The notes beneath the pieces were generated by a model. The model worked only from the letters and a program-made list of their open reading frames with translations, did no database searches and was not told the DNA's origin. The position numbers were made by a program, and so were the translations under genes. Below, in pieces: positions 57,501 to 64,000 of a DNA stretch of 64,000 nucleotides; positions within the stretch are counted from its first letter, which is position 1; the number at the start of each line of letters is the position of its first letter. The stretch covers positions 5,047,501-5,111,500 of the forward strand of contig NC_092613.1 of NCBI RefSeq assembly GCF_047663525.1, read 5' to 3'. The stretch is from Anas platyrhynchos. Taxonomy: Eukaryota; Chordata; Aves; Anseriformes; Anatidae.

Positions 57501-60500
57501 CGGGGAGGAAACCAAAAAAAATCCTACTACGAGGGCGCTTCTACAGCATCAGCACGGCAGGGGGAAGGCTCATCCCAGGATGCTGCTCCCCTGCACTGGG
57601 GGACCACTGGGTTTTGCCCTTGATGCTCCCCCCGTGCCGAAACCTCCCCATTTCCTCCCTAAATGTTTTTTTTTCAGCTCTTGCTGGGATCTGTCCCGAT
57701 GCCCAGACCGTGTTTTTTGGGTTTCGGATGCGCAGGGAGGGGATCTTGTTGCTGTAACCTCCCGGCACAGCCCCACGCTGTGCAGTCCCACTCAACTCTT
57801 GGTGTTTTTAACAATTATTTACAGCCCTGGCCCACTCAGGGGCTCCAGCCAAGCCTTGGAAGCCCACTGGAAGCACTGTAGAGGGGCTGGAAAACCACCC
57901 CAAACCACCCCAAATCATCCAACACCCCGCATTTTAGGGCACGGGGGGAGCTGTTCGAACCAGCACCCCGCAGCCAGGCTGGGGACCAAGGCAAGGTCCC
58001 CACCGTGGGGCAGCACCGGGGTCCCAGACAAACATCTTCTGCCCAGGAGGATGCTCTCCTCGGGGGCTGGGGGCTCAGCGTGAAGCCCCCCGGGTGGAAA
58101 AGGGGGGACCTGGTGGGGTCCCTGCTGGCACCCCGAGAGTTTTGGGTGAGCTGGTGCTGGATGAAGCTGCTCCGGTGACCACACTGCTGCTGCTGCTGCT
58201 GCTCGAGCTGCTTGACAGCAGCTCTGCTCCGCCAGCCACAGGGGACCCAGCTCACCTTGGCGGTGTCCTTTTCAGACCAAAATACGCTGGGAAAATTGTT
58301 CGGGCGAGGGATTAAATATAAATGTACCTCGGCGTTCGGGATAGGGACCGGCGACCTTTATGCAGAGGCATCGTCCTCTAAATCCTGCCCCGGGAAGGGG
58401 CAAGAAAAATGAACCCAGCCCGTGGGACGGAGCTGCCACGAGGAACTGGGGGGTTCAGGCTTCCCCCCGACCCTCCAGCCACCATCTCCCAGCCCCACTG
58501 CTCGGGGCAGGGCACCCTCTGCACCCACAGAAGGGGCTGCGCGTCCCAGGGTGGGACCTCCCTGTGTCCTTCATGTCCCCTGCCCCAGGAGAGGCTTCGG
58601 GAAGCCCCCGGGAAGTTGGTTTTCCATTTATATGGGCTTGGATCAGGCCAGGGGAAGGGCTCAGGATGGTTCCCTGGTGTCGTTGCTGCTCTTTTGGGTT
58701 TGGGTTTTAAAGGAGGGAGAGGTCGGAACCGTGAAGATCGAGAGGGTGAAACTAGCAAAACGCCGTCAGGCTTCAACTTTCAGCCCCATCAGAGCAGCTC
58801 GTTTGGGAAAATAGGAGGAAACCCGGGGAGAGCGCTCAGCTCGGCCACGCTCGGGGAAAAGTGGGAGTGGGGCCGAGCAGGGAACGGCTCCGGGGAGGCA
58901 CCGCGGGGCCGGGCTGCTTCCCTCTGCAGTGTTTTGTATGGATCCAGTCACTCTGCTGCAGAGCACAGAAATCGCTGCCACCCAACATATTTTTAAGCAG
59001 AACTATGTGTCATGCATCTGCTTTTGCCAGAAGTTGTTTTTCTTTTTTTTTTTTCCCCTAATGGAGCCTTCGCTCTCAGCGACGGAGCTGGATGTGGGGC
59101 TGGGGAAAGCGAAGCTGCCGCGGCTTTGCTGGGGTTTGGGGACGGAGACAACACAAAGCAGCCTTTTGTTCCCGGGGTCACCAGCTCAAAAAGGTTCTTA
59201 AACGTTAAAAAAAAAAAAAAAAGTTGACATCTGACGCTCGCCGGCTGCCCGCCGGGAGCCGAGCTCGCGGGGCTCGGTGCGGGGCACGAGGCCAGGCTGT
59301 GGCCAGGCACCCCCTGCCAAGGTGGATGCGGCACGGGAAGAGCAGCTCCAGCGGGGTTTGGGGCAGGAAATCCTTCTGGTTATGGTTTCCTTCCTCAAGC
59401 TGCCACCGATTGCAGCGACGGGAGGGGAGGTGGTGGTGGCAAGGCTGGGGACGAGCGCCCCGATCCCCCGTGGAGGCTGCGGGCGGCACCGGGCTGCGAT
59501 TTGTCCCGCGCCGTGCCCGGCGAAGCAACTTTAAGGGTTCGGGTAATTAATTGCCGAGCTGCCAACGCGGTAACGGCGAGCATCAAGAGGGCAAACCCGC
59601 ACCAGGGCAGCGTCCCTGCATCGATAAAATCAATGGCACTTTGGCAGGCTGAGCTCCGGCCGGGGCTGGACGCGCCACCCAAGGGACGTGGGTGGCTTCC
59701 CGGTGACTTCACCCCAAAAAGCTCCAGGTGACACCAAACACCTCGGGACGTGTCGTCCCCTGGCACAGGGGACCCTAAGACCTCGCCGAAGCGGTGCTGC
59801 CCCACCAGCAGGGTCCCTTTCCCGAGTGCCAGGCTCCCTCTGGGTGCCCAGAACCATTTTCCCACTTTTCTCCCAATTTTTTTGAACCCCCAGCCTGGAA
59901 GTGCCACCCCCGCGGGGTCCGAGCGGGGAAATTCACCTCTGCGGGCAAACCCACCCACCCCATGGGGACCTTTTTAAGGGCCGGGGATCTGAGTTGCTCC
60001 CGTCCCAACCCCCCGAGCAATTTCTGCCCAAACTTCAGCCGGGACCGGCCGCCCGGACCCCTGCCGGTGCTGCCGCCTTCCTCATTAACCGGAGCCAGGG
60101 GTTATTTATTAGGGTCTGCTCAGCCCCCCCTGCACAGGGACGGTGCTGTGACCCTACCCAGGACCCCAGGAAAGCCCGCTGGGATGATGCAGCCCCCCCA
60201 GAACACCCCCAAGGGGGCCTGCAGCCCCCCTTGCCCAGGGCTGGTGGTGACAGCGGGGTCCCCCCCAGCTCTCCCACCCTGCCCTATTGTGATCGCTGCT
60301 CTTTGGGGTCGGGCGGCAGCGGGGTGATGGCCTCGGTGGTGCTGAGCCCCGTGTATCCTAACGGACCGTGAGGCATCCCCAACCTGGGGATGGATGCCCC
60401 CCATCCCTGGCGGCACCCTACAGAAGGAGCATCCCTGTCCTGGGAGCGTCCCAACTGGGACCTGCTGGGACCGGGAGCATCCCAAAGCAGCATCGCTGTA

Positions 60501-61338
60501 GGGACATTCCCACCCTGTGATCGCTGTGGGACTGTCCTCATCCCGGGAGCATCCCCAAACCAAGAGCATCCCAAGAGCATCCTCATCCCAAGAGCATCCT
60601 GAAACCATGAGCATCCCGAAACCATGAGCATCCCCAAACCAAGAGCATCCCCAAACGATGAAGATCTCCATCCCAAAAGCATCCTTATCCCAGGTGCACC
60701 CCCAAACCAAGAGCATCCTCATCCCAAAAGCATCCCCAAACCAAGAGCATCCCCAAACCAAGAGCATCCTTATCCCAAGTACGTCCCCAAAACCAAGAGC
60801 ATCCCAAGAGCATCCCCATCCCAAAAGCATCCTCATCCCAAAAGCATCCCAAAAACATGAGCATCCCTAAACCAAGAGCATCCCAAAAGCATCCCCAAGC
60901 CATGAGCATCCCCATCCCAGGACCATCCCCATCCCGGGACCACCCTCACCCCAAGCGCACCTTCCCCCCAAAAGCCCCCACCCCCGTGGGACCCCCCCCC
61001 CCCCCGGTGTGACCCCCCCTCCCCCGGTGGGACCCCCGCACCCCCAAGGTGACACCAGCAGCACCGTGGGGGTGCCGCCACCCCTTCTCCCTCCCACCCC
61101 ACAACCGCTACCCCCAAAAAGGACCCCGGGGACCTCCCCCCCCGTTCCCCCCCGGTGCCCCCCGCTCCCTCACCTTGAGGTCCGGGGGCTTGGCTCTGGC
61201 CACAGCCCCCCCGCCCCCCACCTCGGGGGCCGCCGCCTCCCCCGGTTTGGGCTCCATCACGGTGGCAACGGGCGGCTCCCCGGTGCCTTCAGCCCCCTCC
61301 TCGGGCTGCCGCAGCTCGTCCGAGCGGCACCGCTTCAT
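39543..61338 (-). CDS. TMCC2: TMCC2, transmembrane and coiled-coil domain protein 2 (5 coding exons, minus strand)
   Basis: Exons in transcript order are 61338-61174, 56127-55621, 41436-40502, 40330-40195 and 39854-39543. All are GT-AG and encode 684 residues (human is about 709). The N-terminus MKRCRSDEL is diagnostic. Residues 56-224 (exon 2) hold the conserved blocks [20 protein letters not shown] and [17 protein letters not shown]. From residue 225 the TMCC core begins with LDKGDV, followed by long coiled coils with [20 protein letters not shown] and [20 protein letters not shown]. Two C-terminal membrane segments lie at about residues 622-644 and 652-669, and the protein ends EHVLLPS. 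Family members sit in the ER membrane by their paired C-terminal segments; TMCC2 has been reported to interact with apoE and APP. A CAG-coded six-glutamine run near residues 597-602 matches human. The start ATG context is ggcggcATGA. Confidence 0.97.
39855..40194 (-). other. TMCC2: TMCC2 intron 4
   Basis: A 340-base GT-AG intron on the minus strand, donor CCAG|GTAGGG and acceptor CCTGCAG. It has no other feature apart from a short GGATTTG-like repetition near 39897-39930. Confidence 0.85.
42160..42310. promoter_or_regulatory. Candidate regulatory element with POU octamer
   Basis: An A/T-richer patch inside GC-rich intron 2 of TMCC2. It contains a perfect octamer ATGCAAAT at 42173-42180, a TATA-like TATAAAT, a TAATTA homeobox core in TTCTAATTAAGAG and further TTAAA cores. 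The call is compositional plus motif-based, with no proof of function. Confidence 0.35.
43795..43811 (+). repeat. (AAT)n trinucleotide repeat
   Basis: About five AAT units flanked by A runs. Confidence 0.9.
45045..45050 (-). CDS. TMCC2: Candidate alternative first coding exon of TMCC2 (Met-Glu, short isoform)
   Basis: On the minus strand cccgccATGGAG|GTAGGT forms an optimal initiation context with a phase-0 donor two codons later (ATG at 45050-45048, exon end 45045). Joined to exon 3 at 41436 it would start MELDKGDV and give a protein of about 461 residues that keeps the coiled coils and both membrane segments. The sequence just upstream in transcript direction (45060-45370) is CpG-rich, as expected of a promoter. 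Short TMCC2 isoforms from internal first exons are annotated in mammals as far as I recall. The exon's 5' end is unknown. Confidence 0.5.
48499..48531 (-). CDS. TMCC2: Weak candidate alternative first exon of TMCC2
   Basis: ATG at 48531-48529 (context taaggATGA) is followed by ten more codons ([11 protein letters not shown]) and a donor CGG|GTAATT in phase 0, which is compatible with exon 3. There is no CpG-rich upstream sequence and the donor is mediocre. It may be chance. Confidence 0.15.
49183..49305 (-). CDS. TMCC2: Candidate alternative first coding exon of TMCC2 (41 codons)
   Basis: ATG at 49305-49303 in context gcagccATGG opens 41 codons (starting [16 protein letters not shown], ending SLLSVF). 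They end exactly at a consensus donor TTT|GTAAGT in phase 0, so splicing to exon 3 (LDKGDV) stays in frame. The predicted isoform is about 501 residues. The sequence upstream in transcript direction (49306-49540) is fairly CpG-rich. I do not recognise the peptide. Phase, Kozak context and donor together make it better than chance, but there is no transcript evidence. Confidence 0.4.
51383..51415 (+). repeat. GGAC/GGAT tetranucleotide repeat
   Basis: About eight impure GGAC, GGAT and AGAT units in a row. Confidence 0.8.
52101..52175 (+). mobile_element. CR1 LINE 3'-end fragment
   Basis: The core GGACTAGGTGACATCTGAAG, followed by GTCTCTTCTGAG, matches the well-known CR1 3' end (GGACTAGATGATCTCCAGAG, then GTCCCTTCCAA) with substitutions. 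It is followed by a short repeat-like tail of CCTGTCC/CCTATCC units. Only the extreme 3' end is present, as is usual for 5'-truncated CR1 copies. Divergence suggests an old insertion. It lies in TMCC2 intron 2. Confidence 0.75.
53325..53475. promoter_or_regulatory. Conserved-looking A/T-richer element in TMCC2 intron 2
   Basis: The patch has distinct low-GC composition, with TTAATTATTCATC, ATATCACG and CTAAATAGC words, between very GC-rich flanks. This pattern is typical of conserved non-coding elements on bird microchromosomes. Motif-level evidence is weak. Confidence 0.25.
57332..57341. promoter_or_regulatory. MEF2 consensus site in TMCC2 intron 1
   Basis: CTATTTATAG matches the palindromic MEF2 consensus YTAWWWWTAR exactly. 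It is embedded in an A/T-richer patch (57305-57355) that also has a TATGGAAAC word. Function is inferred only. Confidence 0.4.
60540..60930 (+). repeat. Degenerate minisatellite of GAGCATCC(A/C)AA units
   Basis: About 390 bases are built from variants of AAGAGCATCCCCAAACC, AAAAGCATCC and ATGAGCATCC, about 13-16 bases per unit, with higher-order repeats of 26-30 bases. Unit divergence shows age and internal duplication. It lies about 250 bases inside intron 1 from the TMCC2 first-exon donor. Confidence 0.9.
60960..61040 (+). repeat. Poly-C-rich tract with CCCCCGGTG repeats
   Basis: Includes a run of about 14 C (60989-61003) and repeated GTGGGACCCCC/GTGTGACCCCC units of about 22-24 bases. Confidence 0.8.
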
Positions 61339-61720
61339 GCCGCCCCCCCACCCCCCCCAAAAAACCCCCCCGGCGGCGGCGGTGCCTACGGCCGCAGCAG
61401 CACCACCACCACCGGAGACGGCGGCGGTGGCGGTGGTGGAGGCGGCGGCGGGGGGCGGCGGCAGCCGGGAGGCCGCTGTGGGGCCCGAGGGCTCAGCGCC
61501 GCCCCCCCCCCCCCGCCCGCCGCTGCTGCCGCCGCCGCCGCCCCGCCGGGCCCGGCCCGGCCGCCGGCCCCGCGCCGCGCCGGCCCCGCGCCCCCCGGCA
61601 TCGCCGCCGCCGGTACCGGGCGCCGCCGCCTTGAGCGGCACCCGCCGCAGCCAATGGGGAGGCGAGGAGGGCGGGGCGAAGGGAGGGGATTGGCTGAGGG
61701 GGAGCAGAGGGGTTGGGGGG
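61174..61720 (-). promoter_or_regulatory. TMCC2: TMCC2 CpG-island promoter, 5' UTR and first coding exon
   Basis: CpG density is extreme from about 61180 to 61680. Upstream of the ATG (61338) on the minus strand are a CCAAT box read on the minus strand (61693-61689), a CCAAT on the plus strand (61651-61655) and a GC box GGGCGGGGCG (61670-61679). CCAAT boxes in both directions with no TATA box fit a dispersed or bidirectional promoter. The start site is not determined. Confidence 0.7.
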
Positions 61721-61813
61721 GGGGGATTGGGGGGGGGGGGGCACGGTCCCGGGAGCGGGCAGCGGGGGGGGGATTGGGGGGATGCGGGAGGGAGCCTGCG
61801 GGGCGGTCAGAGG

Positions 61814-61896
61814 TCTTGTAATTAATGCATTCACATTTTTTAATTTGGTGGGTTTATTTGATGGCGGGATTTTTCTGTAAATTAAGAAATTTATTC

Positions 61897-61928
<32 letters not shown>

Positions 61929-62210
61929 AATTTTTGTTTTCCGGACTTTTTTTTTTTTCATTTCTCAGCCATCAATTCTTTATTTTAATTTAGTATTTTT
62001 ATTTTCCGGCGAGTTTTCATTTATAAATTATTATTTTTTATTTATTTTCTTATTATTATTATCTTTTGGTGGTTTATATTTTTAAATTATTTATTTAATT
62101 TCATATCTCTGGCAGTTTTCTATTTTCAAATAAATTCATTGTAATCTAGTATTTTTATTTTCTGGATTTTTTATTTTTAAATGAATTCTTTTTATAATTT
62201 AGTATTTTTA

Positions 62211-62247
<37 letters not shown>

Positions 62248-62514
62248 GTTATTATTATTAATAATAATAATAATTTTTGATTTTTTAATTTCATATTTTT
62301 ATTTCTGGCCTGTTTAAAATTTTAAATTATCATATTTTTCATTTAACAACGTAGGGGCAGTTTTTATTTTAAAGTTAACTTATTTTAATTTGGTGTCTTT
62401 ATTTTCTGGCATTAAATTTACTTTCTAAATTATTTTGTAATTGATTGCTTTTATTTTATGGCAGATTTTTATTTTTAAATTAATGAATGAATTCTGATTT
62501 CCTCTTTTTATTCC
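61814..62514. repeat. A/T-rich low-complexity block between the TMCC2 and DSTYK promoters
   Basis: About 700 bases of nearly pure A and T with sparse G/C follow immediately after a G-rich region. It contains a T run of about 24 (61897-61920), an (ATT)n/(ATA)n array (62212-62273) and repeated TTTTATTTTCTGG-like words about every 60-90 bases. No gene can be supported. Confidence 0.9.
62212..62273 (+). repeat. (ATT)n then (ATA)n microsatellite
   Basis: About 15 ATT units switch to about five AATA/ATA units, producing a partly self-complementary array. Confidence 0.95.
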
Positions 62515-62894
62515 TTTCCCCGTCTCTCCGCACTGAATACGCCTGGGGCTGCACTGCCCATGGTGTTTCTTTGCCCCTGCCCTGGTGCAGCCCCAAGGCT
62601 GGGGCCCAGCCTGCTGCTGCCACCCATGTCCCCAAACATGTCCCCAAACATGTCCCCAGCCGTGTCCCCATCCCTGTGGGCCCTGTTTGGGGTCAGCAGC
62701 GAGCAGCCCAGCCAGCTGCAGAGTTTTGGGACAGGCCAGGCCGGGTGGCAGCTCCCCGCTCTGCCACCCCACAGCACCTCGCCTGGCTCTCTACAAGAAA
62801 TAAAGGCCGGGGAGCAGCACAGGAGGGGTTTTGCAACCAAGCGGCCGTGCCGGGATCCTGCGCTGCTGTGATCCCATAAAGCCACGGATCTACG
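62515..62894. other. Spacer with (CATGTCCCCAAA)n short repeats
   Basis: No gene is seen. Three or four 12-base units of the CATGTCCCCAAA type occur at 62625-62672. A plus-strand AATAAA at 62799-62804 has no open frame of note before it. Confidence 0.6.
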
Positions 62895-63195
62895 GAGCTG
62901 TGCCTCTGTGCCTCTGTGATGCTCTGGCTCTCTGATTCCATGGCTCTCTGATTGCTTGGTTCTCTGATGCTGTGCTGCTATGGTTCTGTGGTGCTACATT
63001 CCTACGGTTCTGTGATTCTGTGGTTCCAAGGTTCTGGGGTTTTATGGTTCTGTGTTTCTATGACACTATGGTTCTAAGACTGTCTGGTTCTGTGGTTCTC
63101 CGTTCCTGTGTTTCGCCATTCCTGTGATTCCCCATTTCTGTGATTCCCCGTTTCTGTGACTTTCCGTTTCTGTGATTCTCTGTTTCTGATTCTCC
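62895..63195 (+). repeat. Degenerate 8-base repeat field (TTCTGTGA/TTCTATGG-like)
   Basis: About 300 bases are built of variants of TTCTGTGG, TTCTATGA, CTCTGTGA and TTCCGTTT at roughly 8- to 9-base spacing. The unit resembles the ATTCTRTG octamer repeated at the 3' end of avian CR1 elements. It may be a greatly expanded and decayed CR1 tail or an independent minisatellite. No CR1 body is visible next to it. Confidence 0.75.
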
Positions 63196-63312
63196 GGGCC
63201 CAGGAGGATGCCAGGGCAGCACCTCAGGGCCCTGCACCCCCCGAGAGGGCCCGGGGCTCATGGGGCGACCCAAGTGGGGCCGCGAGGCAGGAGCTGGGGA
63301 TCAAGGACCTCG

Positions 63313-63515
63313 AACTGCTTTATTCCATTTGGGGATAAAAACATGGGTTTTGTACTGCTTTAACTGGACAGTGGCACAGGGACAACAGGGGTGGCGCTGA
63401 GGGGAGCCCCTCACTTCACCGCGGGGCTCCGCAGCCCCCACAGCGCCTCCCCAAACCCCAGCGGGGTCAGCACCATGGGGGGGGAGGCCTCCAGCGGCCC
63501 GCCATGACACGAGGG
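63313..63515 (-). other. Possible tiny minus-strand transcription unit with AATAAA
   Basis: Just left of the ZNF143-type sites, the minus strand has ATG at 63515-63513 in a strong context (gtcATGG, 12 codons) and a second ATG at 63476-63474 that opens MVLTPLGFGEALWGLRSPAV, then K and TGA. A canonical AATAAA follows at 63323-63318. This would be a compact intronless transcript of about 200-300 bases, divergent from DSTYK. I do not recognise either peptide; it may be a non-coding promoter-antisense RNA or chance. Confidence 0.25.
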
Positions 63516-63900
63516 GAGGCCCCCGCGGAACTACACTTCCCACACCCCCCCGCGGCTGCGCAGCGAGCCTACATCTCCCAACACTCCCCGCGCGGCGCAC
63601 GGCCCCCTATGCACCGCCGAACTACAACTCCCAGCACGCTTTGCGCGCTCGGGGTCCGCCCGCCCTCCTCCCCCCCTTTGCCCCGCGGCGCCCCGATAAA
63701 GGTTCCGCGCCGCCCGCCGCCCTCCTCGCTCAGGCGCTGCCCCGGCGGAGCAAAGCGGCGGCGGCGGCGGGGGTCGGGGAGGCGGGGAGGGGGTGGGGGG
63801 GGGGTGGTGAGGCGGAGAGACCGGAGAAGGAGGCGGCAGCGTGGCGGAGGCCGAGCGCGGCCCGCGGTGGGGAGGGGATAGCGGGGCGGACCCGCGGGCC
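63500..63900 (+). promoter_or_regulatory. DSTYK: DSTYK CpG-island promoter and 5' UTR
   Basis: High CpG and G+C density runs from about 63520 through the start codon, with a GATAAAGG TATA-like word at 63695-63702. The GGCGGAG- and GGCGGCGG-rich 5' UTR leads to the ATG at 63901. The exact start site is not determined. Confidence 0.65.
63530..63640 (+). promoter_or_regulatory. DSTYK: Three tandem ZNF143/THAP11-type (SBS) sites
   Basis: ACTACACTTCCCACACC (63530), CTACATCTCCCAACACT (63569) and ACTACAACTCCCAGCACGC (63621) are all in the same orientation, 39 and 52 bases apart. The third is a near-perfect match to the ACTACAAYTCCCAGMATGC core-promoter motif. The first two are diverged copies. They lie 260-370 bases upstream of the DSTYK ATG. 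Confidence 0.75.
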
Positions 63901-64000
63901 ATGGAGGGCGACGGCGCCCCTTCATGGCGGGGGCCCGGCGGGGTGGTCCGCGAGCTCTGCCGCTCCTTCGGCCACTACAACCGGCACCTGGCGCGGCTGC
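63901..64000 (+). CDS. DSTYK: DSTYK, dual serine/threonine and tyrosine protein kinase, N-terminal fragment of exon 1
   Basis: ATG at 63901 in context gggccATGG opens a frame that runs off the window after 33 codons. It starts MEGDGAPSWRGPGGVVRELC and continues with RSFGHYNRHLARL. The MEGDG start, the Gly/Pro linker and the block RELCRSFGHYNRHL correspond to the human DSTYK N-terminus (MEGDG...IRELCRGFGRYRRYLGRL). The kinase domain lies at the far C-terminus and is not in the window. The head-to-head position with TMCC2 agrees with human synteny. The identification rests on about 33 residues plus gene order. Confidence 0.85.
   Translation, partial: MEGDGAPSWRGPGGVVRELCRSFGHYNRHLARL

Larger units (their letters stand above)
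56128..61173 (-). other. TMCC2: TMCC2 intron 1 (5.0 kb)
   Basis: It separates the CpG-island first exon from exon 2. It contains a perfect MEF2-type site (57332-57341), T runs near 59046-59055, an A run at 59206-59221 and a large degenerate minisatellite (60540-60930). No coding exon is supported. Confidence 0.8.

Noticed and set aside
61009-61825. Overlapping Pro/Gly/Ala-rich plus-strand frames at the TMCC2 CpG island
   Set aside because: Antisense to the TMCC2 first exon and 5' UTR; a product of extreme GC content.

Overview
The window is vertebrate nuclear DNA, most likely from a bird microchromosome, possibly the segment homologous to chicken chromosome 26. It is GC-rich, has short introns, and packs four protein-coding genes into 64 kb. 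It also carries a CR1-type LINE tail and almost no other interspersed repeats. The gene order and orientations are KLHDC8A (+), NUAK2 (+), TMCC2 (-), DSTYK (+, cut by the right edge). This matches human 1q32.1 read in reverse (DSTYK-TMCC2-NUAK2-KLHDC8A), so it is an old conserved linkage block. The species cannot be fixed from the sequence alone.

Region by region: positions 1-4712 are the 5' flank or first intron of KLHDC8A, with no coding sequence that I can support. KLHDC8A has five coding exons (4982-9313) giving 350 residues, equal to the human length as I recall it, and its first coding intron has a GC donor. Positions 9314 to about 10.35 kb are its 3' UTR and flank. Positions 10.35-19.2 kb are non-coding. 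NUAK2 starts in a CpG island with a CCAAT box and GC boxes. It has seven coding exons (19340-28873, 642 residues) and a 3' UTR with AU-rich elements and a tandem ATTAAA poly(A) signal near 29.85 kb. Positions 29.9-39.5 kb are the convergent spacer between NUAK2 and TMCC2. TMCC2 runs leftward from 61338 to 39543 with five coding exons (684 residues). Its 14-kb intron 2 holds several possible alternative first exons that would give short isoforms. A head-to-head spacer (61.3-63.9 kb) separates the TMCC2 and DSTYK CpG-island promoters by a 0.7-kb extremely A/T-rich block and a field of degenerate 8-base repeats. Only the first 100 coding bases of DSTYK are present.

The genes do not form an operon-like system. 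They encode a kelch-repeat protein, an AMPK-related kinase that acts on actomyosin, an ER coiled-coil membrane protein and a dual-specificity kinase. I found no undescribed multi-gene system. The most useful leads are regulatory or structural: the GC-AG intron of KLHDC8A, the candidate alternative TMCC2 promoters, three tandem ZNF143/THAP11-like sites at the DSTYK promoter, and a possible very small antisense transcription unit with its own AATAAA beside them.
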